Assembly (NCBI GenBank): GCA_016210005.1
Contig: JACQVA010000048.1
Location: 1 to 54,324, forward strand
Origin: Deltaproteobacteria bacterium
Lineage (GTDB): Bacteria; Desulfobacterota; Binatia; HRBIN30; JACQVA1
Direction of reading: 5' to 3'
Length of the DNA: 54,324 nt
Made by a program: the position numbers and the translations under genes. Positions 18,593 through 27,193 of this stretch are shown piece after piece. Position 1 is the stretch's first letter. Every line of letters begins with the position of its first letter. The notes under the pieces were generated by a model. It did not search any database, was not told the origin of the DNA, and was given only the letters and a program-made list of their open reading frames with translations.

Positions 18593-19144
18593 ATGAACAA
18601 GCAGTGGGTTCTGTGGGCCATGTTGGTGACCCTGGTGGCTGCACCGGTGTGGGCCGAGAACAACGTCAAGATCGGCTACGTCGATTTGCAACGCGCGCTC
18701 AACGAGTCCGACGCCGGCAAGCGCGCGCGCGACGACTTCAAAGTGCAGGTCGACAAGGCGCAAAACGCCTTGAAGAAGCAGAAGGACGAACTCGAGTCGT
18801 TGCGCGAGCAACTCGAAAAGAAGGCGGCGGTCATGAAGGAGGAAGAACGGCGCACCATCGAGAAAGATCTCGCGCGCAAAGGGCGCGACTTCGAGCGCGC
18901 GTACAAGGACTCCCAGGCCGAACTGCAAGCCAAGGACAACGAGCTGACCGCGGTCATTCTGCGCGAGCTGCAGCAGGTCATCCGCGACTATGGCGACAAG
19001 CAGGGCTTCACCCTGATTCTCGAGAACTCCAGCCAGGCCGTCCTCTACGGCGCGAAGGATGCCGACCTGACCGAGCAGATCATCGAAATCTACAACTCTC
19101 AGGGCGGCGCCAAGGGCAAGGCAAAGGCCAAGGAGAAGGAGTGA
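18593..19144 (+). CDS. skp: Periplasmic chaperone Skp/OmpH
   Basis: The 183-residue protein carries a cleavable signal peptide (to about residue 21, APVWA), then IGYVDLQRALNESDAGKRA, the usual OmpH opening. Long charged helices (about 45-130) form the tentacles of the trimeric jellyfish-shaped chaperone that holds unfolded outer-membrane proteins for BamA. It sits 29 bp after bamA and its stop overlaps the fabZ start. A GAACGGAGG stretch stands upstream of the ATG. Confidence 0.9.
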   Translation: MNKQWVLWAMLVTLVAAPVWAENNVKIGYVDLQRALNESDAGKRARDDFKVQVDKAQNALKKQKDELESLREQLEKKAAVMKEEERRTIEKDLARKGRDFERAYKDSQAELQAKDNELTAVILRELQQVIRDYGDKQGFTLILENSSQAVLYGAKDADLTEQIIEIYNSQGGAKGKAKAKEKE

Positions 19145-19620
19145 TGGCGGGCGGCGCCGGCGGCTTCGATCACCAGGAGATCGCGGCCCTGCTGCCGCAC
19201 CGCTACCCGTTCCAGTTCGTCGATCGGGTGCTGGAGTTCGTCGACGGCGAGCGCATCGTCGCGATCAAGAACCTGTCGTTGCTCGACCCGTTTTTTCGCG
19301 GCCACTTTCCCGGCAACCCGCTGATGCCGGGCGTGCTGATCTGCGAAGCCTTGGCCCAAGCCGGCGCGCTGCTGGCCCACCGCTCGAAGGACGGGGTGGC
19401 GGCGGGCGCGGCGGTGGTGCTCAGCGGCCTGGATAACGTCCGCTTTCGCCGGCCGGTTGTCCCCGGCGATCAACTGCGCCTCGAAGTAACCTTGACGCGC
19501 CGCCATCCCCCGCTGTGGCGTTTGCATGGCCGGGCAACGGTGGACGGCCAGCTGGCCGCCGAAGCTGACATCCTGGCCATGGAAGTGAACCGCGCCCGGC
19601 GGGCGCGAGCCGGATCATAG
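19144..19620 (+). CDS. fabZ: 3-hydroxyacyl-ACP dehydratase FabZ
   Basis: The 158-residue hotdog enzyme dehydrates 3-hydroxyacyl-ACP in fatty acid synthesis and competes with LpxA for the same substrate. The active-site helix is RGHFPGNPLMPGVLICEALAQ-type, with His54 and Glu68 as the catalytic pair. LLPHRYPFQFVDRV is the usual N-terminal block. The ATG overlaps the skp stop codon. lpxD, which in related operons stands between skp and fabZ, is absent. Confidence 0.95.
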   Translation: MAGGAGGFDHQEIAALLPHRYPFQFVDRVLEFVDGERIVAIKNLSLLDPFFRGHFPGNPLMPGVLICEALAQAGALLAHRSKDGVAAGAAVVLSGLDNVRFRRPVVPGDQLRLEVTLTRRHPPLWRLHGRATVDGQLAAEADILAMEVNRARRARAGS

Positions 19621-19627
19621 GCAGACG

Positions 19628-20521
19628 ATGAAAGCAAAGAAACCCAAGGCCCCGCCCCGACGTGTGCTCGCCGTTGCCCGGCCACGCCGCTGCGCGGCGG
19701 TGAAGACCCCCGCAATCCACTCGAGCGCGGTGGTGGCCAGCTCGGCGGAGTTGGCTCACGACGTCAGCGTCGGCCCCTACGCCATTATCGGACCGCGGGT
19801 CCGCATCGGCGCCGGCAGCAGCGTCGGTGCACATGCTGTGATCGAAGGCCACACGACGATCGGTGCCGGCAATCAGATCTTCCAGTTCGCCGCCGTCGGT
19901 GCTCTGCCGCAGGATCTCAAGTACCGCGGTGAAGACAGCGAGCTGATCATCGGTGACCGCAACATCATCCGCGAGTTCGCCACCCTGCACCCCGGCACCA
20001 GCGGCGGCGGCATGGTCACGCGCGTCGGCAACGGCAACCTGCTGATGGCCTACACCCACGTCGCTCATGACTGCATTGTCGGCAACAACAACATCGTGGC
20101 CAACGGGGCGCAGCTCGGGGGCCATGTGATCGTCGGCGACTACGCCGTCATTGGTGCGCTGGTCGGTATCCTGCAATTCACCACCATCGGCGAGTCGGTG
20201 ATGCTCGGGGGTGGTGCCATGGTCGCCCTGGACGTGCCGCCCTTTTGCAACGCCACCGGGGATCGCGCCGTGCTCCACGGCCTCAACACCATCGGCTTGC
20301 ATCGGCGCGGCTTCAGCGAGGAGACGATCGCGGCGCTCAAGCAGGCCTACCGCATTATGTTTCGTTCCGGGCTGAAGGTAGCGGAGGCGGCGCAGCGTAT
20401 CCGCGCCGAAGTGCCCGGCGCCGAAGTCGAGCGCTTCGTCGCCTTCATCGAAGCCTCCAAACACGGCGTGTGCCGCGAACGCGGGCGCGCAGCCGGCGGT
20501 GACTCGTCCAGCGCTGCGTGA
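19628..20521 (+). CDS. lpxA: UDP-N-acetylglucosamine acyltransferase LpxA
   Basis: The 297-residue cytoplasmic trimer catalyses the first lipid A step, 3-O- (or 3-N-) acylation of UDP-GlcNAc(3N). Left-handed beta-helix hexapeptide repeats fill about 30-215 (VSVGPYAIIGPRVRIGAGS). The catalytic base is His147 in THVAHDC. The C-terminal helical cap follows (about 220-285). Compared with the usual ~260 residues there is a basic 24-residue N-terminal extension; an in-frame GTG at 19700 (start of VKTPAIHSS) would remove it. The stop overlaps the possible lpxI GTG. Confidence 0.93.
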   Translation: MKAKKPKAPPRRVLAVARPRRCAAVKTPAIHSSAVVASSAELAHDVSVGPYAIIGPRVRIGAGSSVGAHAVIEGHTTIGAGNQIFQFAAVGALPQDLKYRGEDSELIIGDRNIIREFATLHPGTSGGGMVTRVGNGNLLMAYTHVAHDCIVGNNNIVANGAQLGGHVIVGDYAVIGALVGILQFTTIGESVMLGGGAMVALDVPPFCNATGDRAVLHGLNTIGLHRRGFSEETIAALKQAYRIMFRSGLKVAEAAQRIRAEVPGAEVERFVAFIEASKHGVCRERGRAAGGDSSSAA

Positions 20522-20571
20522 GCCCGAGAGCGCACAACCAATGGGGCGTACCGGAGAGACTTATCTTTGAG

Positions 20572-21384
20572 ATGGAACGGGTGGGGCTAATTGCCGGCAA
20601 CGGGCGCTTCCCGCTGCTGTTCGCGCAGACCGCGCGGGCGGCGGGCGTGGCCGTGGTGGCGGTGGCGCACGAGGGCGAAACCCTCGCCGAACTCGCCCAA
20701 GCAGTTGACAGCCTCACCTGGATCAAAGTCGGGGAACTCGACCGCGTGATCGAGGTCTTCCGCTCCCACCAGGTCGAGCGCGCGGTGATGGCCGGCGGCA
20801 TTCACAAAGCGACGCTGCTGGAGCACTTCGCCCCCGACCAGCGCGCGCTGCGCGTGCTGGCTCGGGCGACCACCTTCTCCGACGACGCCGTGCTGCGGGC
20901 AATGGCCGCGGAGCTGGAGAGCGAAGGCATCGCGGTCGTCGACTCGCTGTTGTTCCTCCAGCCGATCGTAACTCCGGCCGGTGTGCTGACGACACAAGCG
21001 CCGGATGAGCGCCAGTGGCGCGATATTCGCCACGGTTTCGAAGTTGCCAAGGGCATCGGCCGCTACGACATCGGGCAGAGCGTTGTGGTACAGTCCGGCA
21101 TGATCCTGGCCGTCGAGGCGATCGAAGGCACCGATGCCGCGATGCGGCGCGCCGGTGAGCTCGGTGCCCGCGGGGCGGTGCTGGTCAAGGCCAGCAAGCC
21201 CGGGCAGGATCTGCGCTTCGATGTCCCGGCCGCCGGGCCGGAGACGGTGGCGGTCGCCCGCGCCGCCGGCATCGCCGTGCTCGCCCTCGAAGCCGGCAAG
21301 ACCCTGATGCTCGACCGGGCGGAGTTCCTGGCACAGGCGCAGGCGGCGGCAGTGGCAGTCGTCGGCGTGGCGGCTGAGTCATGA
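20572..21384 (+). CDS. lpxI: UDP-2,3-diacylglucosamine pyrophosphatase LpxI
   Basis: About 270 residues, DUF1009/LpxI family. The opening VGLIAGNGRFPLLFAQTAR and the central block VMAGGIHKATLL, GIGRYDIGQSVVVQ are family hallmarks, as is the C-terminal VLVKASKPGQDLRFDVPAAGPET. It cleaves UDP-2,3-diacylglucosamine to lipid X and UMP, replacing LpxH in many alpha- and deltaproteobacteria. The ATG at 20572 begins the homology; a GTG at 20518 overlapping the lpxA stop would add 18 residues. Confidence 0.92.
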   Translation: MERVGLIAGNGRFPLLFAQTARAAGVAVVAVAHEGETLAELAQAVDSLTWIKVGELDRVIEVFRSHQVERAVMAGGIHKATLLEHFAPDQRALRVLARATTFSDDAVLRAMAAELESEGIAVVDSLLFLQPIVTPAGVLTTQAPDERQWRDIRHGFEVAKGIGRYDIGQSVVVQSGMILAVEAIEGTDAAMRRAGELGARGAVLVKASKPGQDLRFDVPAAGPETVAVARAAGIAVLALEAGKTLMLDRAEFLAQAQAAAVAVVGVAAES

Positions 21385-22325
21385 CCAAGCCTAACGCCGG
21401 CCTGCGGGCCGCGGTTATTGGTGCAGGCTATCTCGGCCCGTTCCACGCCCAGAAGTACGCCAGCGTTGAGGCGGTGGAGTTCGTCGGCGTCGTTGACATC
21501 GACCGCGAGCGGGCCGTCGAGTGCGCGCGCCGCTACGGCGGGGAGCCGTTCGACGACTACCGCGCACTGTTCGGCAAGGTCGACTGCGTCAGCCTCGCCG
21601 TGCCCACGCCGGCGCACGCCGCGATTGCCGCCGACCTGCTCGTGCACGGCATCGACGTGCTGGTGGAGAAGCCGATCGCCGCAACCGTGGCCGAGGGCCG
21701 CGAACTGGTGGCGTTGGCGGAGGCGCACGGGCGCATCTTGCAAGTCGGCCACCTCGAGCGCTTCAACCCCGCAATCCGGGCACTCGCCGGCGTGCTGACC
21801 CAGCCCCGCTTCATCGAGTGCCACCGTCTGGCGGCCTTCGTCGAGCGCGGCACCGACGTCGATGTTATCCTCGATCTGATGATCCACGACCTCGACGTCA
21901 TCCTGAGCGTGGTCAGCGGCGAGGTCGAGCACGTCGAGGCCGTCGGCGTTCCCGTGCTCACCGAGCAGGTGGACATCGCCAACGCCCGCTTGCGTTTCAG
22001 CAGCGGCTGCATCGCCAATGTCACGGCCAGCCGCGTGGCCACCAAGCGCGAGCGCAAGATCCGCTTCTTCCAAGCCGACACCTACGTCTCGGTCGACTAC
22101 GACGCCAAGTACGTGCGCATCTACCGCCGCCGGCCGAATCCCGGAGGCTTGGCCGAAATCAGGGCTTCGGAACAACAGTTCACCGAAGGTGATGCGCTAT
22201 TCGCCGAGATCGCCGACTTTGTCGATGCCGTGCGCCGGCGCCGGCCGCCGGTGGTCGATGGCCGCGCCGCCTTGCGTGCCTTGGAGCTGGCGCAGCGCGT
22301 GAAAGCCGCGCTGGAGAGCGCATGA
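21381..22325 (+). CDS. Gfo/Idh/MocA-family NAD(P)-dependent oxidoreductase, GnnA-like by context
   Basis: The 314-residue enzyme has an N-terminal Rossmann domain (VIGAGYLGPFHAQKY, about 12-26), the family lysine motif VEKPIA (about 95-100) and the substrate-side helix IMHDLDV-type motif LMIHDLDVIL. It is tightly embedded between lpxI and lpxB with 4-nt overlaps on both sides. In Acidithiobacillus and Leptospira, GnnA of this family oxidises UDP-GlcNAc at C3 before transamination by GnnB, giving amide-linked lipid A. No GnnB-type aminotransferase lies in this window, so a GnnA role is inference from position. Other nucleotide-sugar oxidations are possible. Confidence 0.82.
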   Translation: MTKPNAGLRAAVIGAGYLGPFHAQKYASVEAVEFVGVVDIDRERAVECARRYGGEPFDDYRALFGKVDCVSLAVPTPAHAAIAADLLVHGIDVLVEKPIAATVAEGRELVALAEAHGRILQVGHLERFNPAIRALAGVLTQPRFIECHRLAAFVERGTDVDVILDLMIHDLDVILSVVSGEVEHVEAVGVPVLTEQVDIANARLRFSSGCIANVTASRVATKRERKIRFFQADTYVSVDYDAKYVRIYRRRPNPGGLAEIRASEQQFTEGDALFAEIADFVDAVRRRRPPVVDGRAALRALELAQRVKAALESA

Positions 22326-23482
22326 GCGCCGCGCCGGGGAAGGTGCCGGCAGCGGTGGCCACACCGATACGGATTTTGTTGGTTGCGGGCGAGGCCTCGG
22401 GTGATCTGCACGGCGCGGCGCTGGTGAGCGCGCTGCGCACGGCCGCGCCGGCGATCGAAGTATCGGGTGTCGGCGGCCAACACTTGCGCGCCGCCGGCAT
22501 GAACGTGCTGGTGGATACCGCGCACGTGGCCACCATGGGTCTGACCGAGACCCTCGGCACCCTCGGCCGGCTCCTGGGAACCTATCGCCGGTTGCTGCGG
22601 TTTCTCGACGAACAGCGGCCGGCGCTGTTGATTCTGGTCGACTATCCGGAGTTCAACCTCTTACTGGCGCGCCAAGCCAAACGCCGCGGCATTGCGGTCT
22701 TCTACTTCATCGGCCCGCAGGTGTGGGCCTGGCGGCGCGGGCGCGTGCGCAAAATTGCCGCCCGTGTCGATCGCATGGCGGTGGTCTTTCCGTTCGAGCC
22801 CGAGCTCTACAATCGCGACGGCCGGCGGCTGGCGGAGTTCGTCGGCCACCCGTTGCTCGATCGCGTCGGCACCACCCGGCCGCGGGACGAAACCCTGCGG
22901 CGCCACGGCCTTGATCCGCAGCGGCGCACGCTGGCCATTCTGCCGGGCAGCCGCAAGAAGGAGATCCGCTACTTGCTCGAACCCAGCCTGGGTGCCGCCC
23001 AAAGGCTGGTGGCCGAGGATGGCTGGCAGGCGGTAATCGCGCTGGCGCCGACGCTTACGATCGCTGATCTGCAGCACGCGCTCGGGCGGGAGCTGCCGGT
23101 GCCGGTGGCGCTGGATGACACCTACAACGTGGTCAGTGCCGCCGACGCCGCGCTGGTGGCCTCGGGAACCGCGACGGTGGAGACGGCGCTGCTGGGTTGT
23201 CCGATGGTCATCATGTACCGCGTCTCGGCGCTGACCTTTGCCGTGGCCCGCCGCCTGGTCGACGTCGAGTTCATTGGCATGCCGAACATCATTTGCGGGC
23301 GCGCCGTCTTTCCCGAACTGATCCAGGAGGAAGTCACACCCGCGGCCTTGGTGGCGGCGGTGCGCGCTCTGGCAGGGCAGGCGACCGAGCAGCGGGCCGC
23401 TCTGGCTACCGTGCGTGAGCGGCTGGGGCAGCCGGGGGCAGCGCAACGGGCGGCGGCTATGGTATTGGAGCTGCTGCGATGA
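22322..23482 (+). CDS. lpxB: Lipid-A-disaccharide synthase LpxB
   Basis: The 386-residue GT19 enzyme joins UDP-2,3-diacylglucosamine and lipid X into the tetra-acyl disaccharide phosphate at the inner leaflet. Clear blocks are LLVAGEASGDLHGA (about 19-31), LVDYPEFNLLLA, FIGPQVWAWRRGR, LPGSRKKEI and ASGTATVETALLGCPMVIMYR, all diagnostic. Length is normal. It overlaps its neighbours by 4 nt on both sides, so it is translated within the operon chain. Confidence 0.95.
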   Translation: MSAAPGKVPAAVATPIRILLVAGEASGDLHGAALVSALRTAAPAIEVSGVGGQHLRAAGMNVLVDTAHVATMGLTETLGTLGRLLGTYRRLLRFLDEQRPALLILVDYPEFNLLLARQAKRRGIAVFYFIGPQVWAWRRGRVRKIAARVDRMAVVFPFEPELYNRDGRRLAEFVGHPLLDRVGTTRPRDETLRRHGLDPQRRTLAILPGSRKKEIRYLLEPSLGAAQRLVAEDGWQAVIALAPTLTIADLQHALGRELPVPVALDDTYNVVSAADAALVASGTATVETALLGCPMVIMYRVSALTFAVARRLVDVEFIGMPNIICGRAVFPELIQEEVTPAALVAAVRALAGQATEQRAALATVRERLGQPGAAQRAAAMVLELLR

Positions 23483-25233
23483 GCAGCCTCTACCGCCGTT
23501 TGCTGGTCTACCTGCGGCCGTACGCCTGGCCGCATTTCACCCTGGCGGTGATTTGCATGGTGCTCTACAGCGCCACCAACGGCGTGATGCCGTTCCTCGT
23601 CCGCCACATCTTCGATGACGTGTTCACCAACAAAGACCAGTTCGCGCTGCGGCTGCTACCCGGCGTCATCATCGCTACCTTCGTGGCCCGCGGGCTGTTC
23701 GCCTACGGCCACACCTACCTCACCGAGTATGTCGGCCAGCGCATCATCGCCGACCTGCGCAACCGCCTCAACGATCACATCCAGCACCTGTCGCTCGCCT
23801 TCTTCAACCGCACGCCGACCGGGACCATCATTTCCCGCATCACCAACGACGTGGCGCTGGTGCGCTCCGCCCTCACCGACGCGGTGGCCTCGATCCTCAA
23901 GGATGCCACCTCGCTGATCGTGCTGGTGGCGGTGGCTTTCTACCAGGACTGGCTCTTGTCGCTGATCGCCTTCATCGTGTTTCCGGCCGCGGTGCTACCG
24001 GTTATCCGCTTGTCGAAGCGGCTGCGCGGTTTTAGCAAAAAAGGGCAGGTGTCGATGGGCAACCTGACCGTGCTGTTGCAGGAGACGGTGCAGGGCAATC
24101 GGGTGGTCAAAGCCTTCGGCATGGAGGGCTACGAGCAGCGCCGCTTTGCGCAGGAGAACCAGCGGCTGTTCAAGGTGTCGATGAAAGCCACGCGGATTCG
24201 CGCCTTCACCAACCCGATGATGGAGATCCTGGCGGCGTTCGGTATCGCCGGCGTGGTCTGGTACGGCGGCCAGAGCGTGATCGCCGGCGAGCGCACGCAG
24301 GGCGCCTTCCTGGCTTTCTTGACCGCGCTATTCCTGCTCTATGATCCCTTCAAGGCTCTGGCCAAGACCAACAACGTGGTGCAGCAGGGGCTGGCGGCGG
24401 CCGAGCGGGTGTTCGAACTGCTCGATACCGAGACCGCCGTGCCCGATAACCCCAACGGGGCCGAGCTCGGGCTGGTGCGCGAGGGCATCGGCTTCGAGCA
24501 TGTCGGCTTTCGCTACGACCACGACATGGTGCTGAAGGACGTCAACCTGGTGATTGACCGCGGCCAATTGATCGCACTGGTCGGGCCCAGCGGTGGCGGC
24601 AAGAGTACGTTGGCCGACCTGGTCTTGAGGTTTTACGACGTAACTGAAGGTGCGATAAGAATCGACGGCGTCGACCTGCGGCAATACTGCCTGGCCAGCC
24701 TGCGTGCGCAGATCGCCTTGGTGACGCAGCACACCTTTCTCTTCAACGACACCGTGCGCAACAACATCGCCTATGGCAGTATCGAGTGCGGTATGGACGC
24801 GATCATCGCCGCCGCCAAAGCCGCCCACGCGCACGACTTCATCACGGAGCTGCCCGACGGCTATGACACGGTGATCGGCGAGCTCGGCTTCAAGCTCTCC
24901 GGCGGCCAACGCCAGCGCCTGGCCATCGCGCGGGCGCTGCTCAAGAACGCGCCCATCTTGGTGCTCGACGAGGCCACCTCGGCACTCGATAACGAGTCGG
25001 AGCGCCTGGTGCAGATGGCGTTGGAGGCGCTGATGGTGGGGCGCACCACCCTGGTCATCGCTCACCGGCTGTCGACCATCCGGCGGGCCGATCGCATCGT
25101 GGTGCTCTCCGGCGGCCGCGTGGTGGAGGAGGGTACGCACGACGAATTGCTGGCGCTCAACGCCGAGTACCGCAAGCTGCACGACCTGCAATTCGAGGAG
25201 CCCGAGCCGCCCGGGTCGAAGATCCTGCACTGA
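23479..25233 (+). CDS. msbA: Lipid A flippase, MsbA-type ABC exporter
   Basis: The 584-residue half-transporter flips core-lipid A across the inner membrane. A six-helix type IV exporter domain (about 15-310) precedes the ATPase, with Walker A GPSGGGKST, Q-loop VTQHTFLFNDTVRNNI, signature LSGGQRQR and Walker B ILVLDEATSALD. Its position between lpxB and kdtA supports lipid A rather than drug transport. A second exporter of this type at 38844 belongs to a different cassette. Confidence 0.92.
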   Translation: MSSLYRRLLVYLRPYAWPHFTLAVICMVLYSATNGVMPFLVRHIFDDVFTNKDQFALRLLPGVIIATFVARGLFAYGHTYLTEYVGQRIIADLRNRLNDHIQHLSLAFFNRTPTGTIISRITNDVALVRSALTDAVASILKDATSLIVLVAVAFYQDWLLSLIAFIVFPAAVLPVIRLSKRLRGFSKKGQVSMGNLTVLLQETVQGNRVVKAFGMEGYEQRRFAQENQRLFKVSMKATRIRAFTNPMMEILAAFGIAGVVWYGGQSVIAGERTQGAFLAFLTALFLLYDPFKALAKTNNVVQQGLAAAERVFELLDTETAVPDNPNGAELGLVREGIGFEHVGFRYDHDMVLKDVNLVIDRGQLIALVGPSGGGKSTLADLVLRFYDVTEGAIRIDGVDLRQYCLASLRAQIALVTQHTFLFNDTVRNNIAYGSIECGMDAIIAAAKAAHAHDFITELPDGYDTVIGELGFKLSGGQRQRLAIARALLKNAPILVLDEATSALDNESERLVQMALEALMVGRTTLVIAHRLSTIRRADRIVVLSGGRVVEEGTHDELLALNAEYRKLHDLQFEEPEPPGSKILH

Positions 25234-25916
25234 TGCAGTTCCGGCGAGTGTGGCGCAAGCGGCGGCTCGAGCTGGCGGTGGCCGTGGCCCCCGCGCTGCT
25301 GAGCGGGGCGTTGCGGCTGTTGGCCAAGACCGTGCGCGTCGAGTACCGCAATGCCGAGCGCTTGTTTGACGGCTGGGCGCGGGGAGAGCGCGTGATCATC
25401 GCCTTCTGGCATAACCGCGCGGTGTTGATGCCGGCAGCGTATCGCGGCGCGAAGATGTGTGTGATTAACAGCCAAAGCCGCGACGGCGAGATTGCCACTC
25501 GGGCGCTGGCGCGCTGGGGCATTCGCTCGGTGCGGGGCTCGGCCACGCGCGGAGGCGTGGCCGGCTTCCTGCAGCTGGTTGCGGCCTACCGCGAGGGCTA
25601 CGACTTGGCGGTGGTGCCGGACGGCCCGCGCGGTCCGTGCTACGTGGTCAAGCCGGGCGTGATCCATCTGGCCAAGACCACCGGCGCGCCGATCGTCCCG
25701 GTCAGCTACGCGGCGGCGTGGCAGGCCCGCGTGCGCAGCTGGGATCGACTCATCATTCCGCTGCCGTTTTCGCGGGTGGTGATAGTTGTCGGGACGCCGA
25801 TTCAGCTCGATCGTCACGCGAGCGAGGGGGAGATCGAACGGCAGCGACAAGCACTAGAAGAGCGGCTGAAGGCAATCACCGCCGAGGCCGAAGCGGGCGT
25901 GGCGGGGGTGAGGTGA
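25233..25916 (+). CDS. DUF374-family lysophospholipid/lipid A acyltransferase
   Basis: The 227-residue protein has the DUF374 signature: FWHNRAVLMP (about 61-70) with an HN-type acyltransferase box, then SQSRDGEI, GSATRGG and PDGPRGP. The family belongs to the LPLAT superfamily. A related family, LpxJ of epsilonproteobacteria, is a late lipid A acyltransferase; its placement between msbA and kdtA and the absence of lpxL here make the same role plausible. A hydrophobic stretch near the N-terminus suggests membrane attachment. Start and stop each overlap the neighbours by 1 nt. Confidence 0.82.
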   Translation: MQFRRVWRKRRLELAVAVAPALLSGALRLLAKTVRVEYRNAERLFDGWARGERVIIAFWHNRAVLMPAAYRGAKMCVINSQSRDGEIATRALARWGIRSVRGSATRGGVAGFLQLVAAYREGYDLAVVPDGPRGPCYVVKPGVIHLAKTTGAPIVPVSYAAAWQARVRSWDRLIIPLPFSRVVIVVGTPIQLDRHASEGEIERQRQALEERLKAITAEAEAGVAGVR

Positions 25917-27193
25917 TGACTACCTGCGCGCTCAGCCGGGTGGCGTACGACTGTGCCGGTGTCGTAGCTTCGGCGGCGGTGGTACCAGCACTGCCGGTGA
26001 TAGCATTGACGCGCTACGGGCATGGGCTAAGCGAACGCCTGGGCGTCTTGTCGCCGGCGGTACGGGCGCTGGCGGGCCAAGGGGTGGTTTGGCTGCATGC
26101 CGCCTCGGTGGGCGAGGTGCTGGCGGCCGGGCCGCTGATCGAGGCGCTGCACCGGCAGCGGCGTGCTGCCATCGTGATGTCCACCACCAGCCTGACCGGG
26201 CGCGAGCGCGCCCGCGCGCTGCCGGGGGTAGCGGCGGTGATGCTGCTACCGGTCGATCTGCGCTGGGTTGTCGCCCGGGTTATGCGGCTGCTCGCTCCGC
26301 GTGCCCTGGTGATCATGGAGACCGAGATCTGGCCGGCGCTGCTGCACGCCGCCGCCGATTACGGGGTGCCGGCGGTCGTGGTCAGCGGCCGCGTCTCCGA
26401 GCGGGCGGCGGCCCGCTACGCTTGGGTGCGGCCGATCGTGCGCGCCAGCCTGCGGCGCGTGGCCGCCTTCGCCATGCAAACCGAGGCCGACGCCGCTCGC
26501 ATCATTGCCCTGGGGGCTCCGAGCGAGCGCGTGCGAGTTGTCGGCAGCTTGAAATACGCCCGCGGCGTGCCGGCGGCCGTCCCGGACGGGTTACGTCAGC
26601 TCGACGGTCTGGCGCGGCGGCCGGTGCTGATCGCGGCCAGTACACAACCGGGCGAAGAACAATTTGTGCTGAACGCCTGTGGGGCGGTGTGGGCGGCGCA
26701 CCCGGACTGCTTGCTGGTGCTGGCCCCGCGCCGACCGGAGCGCTTCGACGAGGTCGAGCAGTTGCTGGTGCAGGCGGGGGTGCGCCACCAGCGGCGTAGC
26801 CGCTTGGGGCGGTGCGTGCAGCCGCAGACGCAAGTGCTGCTGATCGACTCGGTCGGTGAGCTGCCCGGCCTGCTGAGTCTGGCAAGCTCGGTGTTCGTCG
26901 GCGGCACGGTGGCGCCGCTGGGCGGCCACAACGTGCTCGAACCGGCGGCCGCGGGCGTGGCGGTGTGCTTTGGGCCGCATACCGAAAACGTCGCTGAGGC
27001 GGCGGCCGCACTGCTGTGCCGCGGTGGCGGCACGCTCACACGCGAGGCGCGGGAACTCGGCGCCGCCTGGGTGCGAGCGCTGGCCGAACCGGAAGCGGCG
27101 CGGGCCAGGGGCCGCCAGGCGCTGGCGGTGGTGCAGGCGCGCTCGGCGGTGGTGGCCGAGACGCTGGCGCTGGTGGAGGCGGTGCTGCGATGA
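25916..27193 (+). CDS. waaA: 3-deoxy-D-manno-octulosonic acid transferase KdtA/WaaA
   Basis: The 425-residue GT30 enzyme transfers Kdo from CMP-Kdo to lipid IVA at the inner membrane. Diagnostic blocks: an N-terminal hydrophobic anchor, WLHAASVGEVLAAGPLI (acceptor domain), STTSLTGRERA, METEIWPALL, VVSGRVSERAA, GSLKYA and the donor-site GGHNVLEPAAAGVAV. The ATG is coupled to the previous stop (TGATG). Whether it adds one or two Kdo units cannot be judged from sequence; a Kdo kinase-like gene downstream favours mono-Kdo but does not prove it. Confidence 0.95.
   Translation: MTTCALSRVAYDCAGVVASAAVVPALPVIALTRYGHGLSERLGVLSPAVRALAGQGVVWLHAASVGEVLAAGPLIEALHRQRRAAIVMSTTSLTGRERARALPGVAAVMLLPVDLRWVVARVMRLLAPRALVIMETEIWPALLHAAADYGVPAVVVSGRVSERAAARYAWVRPIVRASLRRVAAFAMQTEADAARIIALGAPSERVRVVGSLKYARGVPAAVPDGLRQLDGLARRPVLIAASTQPGEEQFVLNACGAVWAAHPDCLLVLAPRRPERFDEVEQLLVQAGVRHQRRSRLGRCVQPQTQVLLIDSVGELPGLLSLASSVFVGGTVAPLGGHNVLEPAAAGVAVCFGPHTENVAEAAAALLCRGGGTLTREARELGAAWVRALAEPEAARARGRQALAVVQARSAVVAETLALVEAVLR

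Noticed and set aside
16377-18644. 755-residue minus-strand open frame
   Set aside because: It is antisense to bamA, whose domains are certain. Its composition is that of a reversed BamA gene.
18379-19620. 413-residue open frame covering fabZ
   Set aside because: Only its last 158 residues are FabZ; the earlier part is the wrong frame of bamA and skp.
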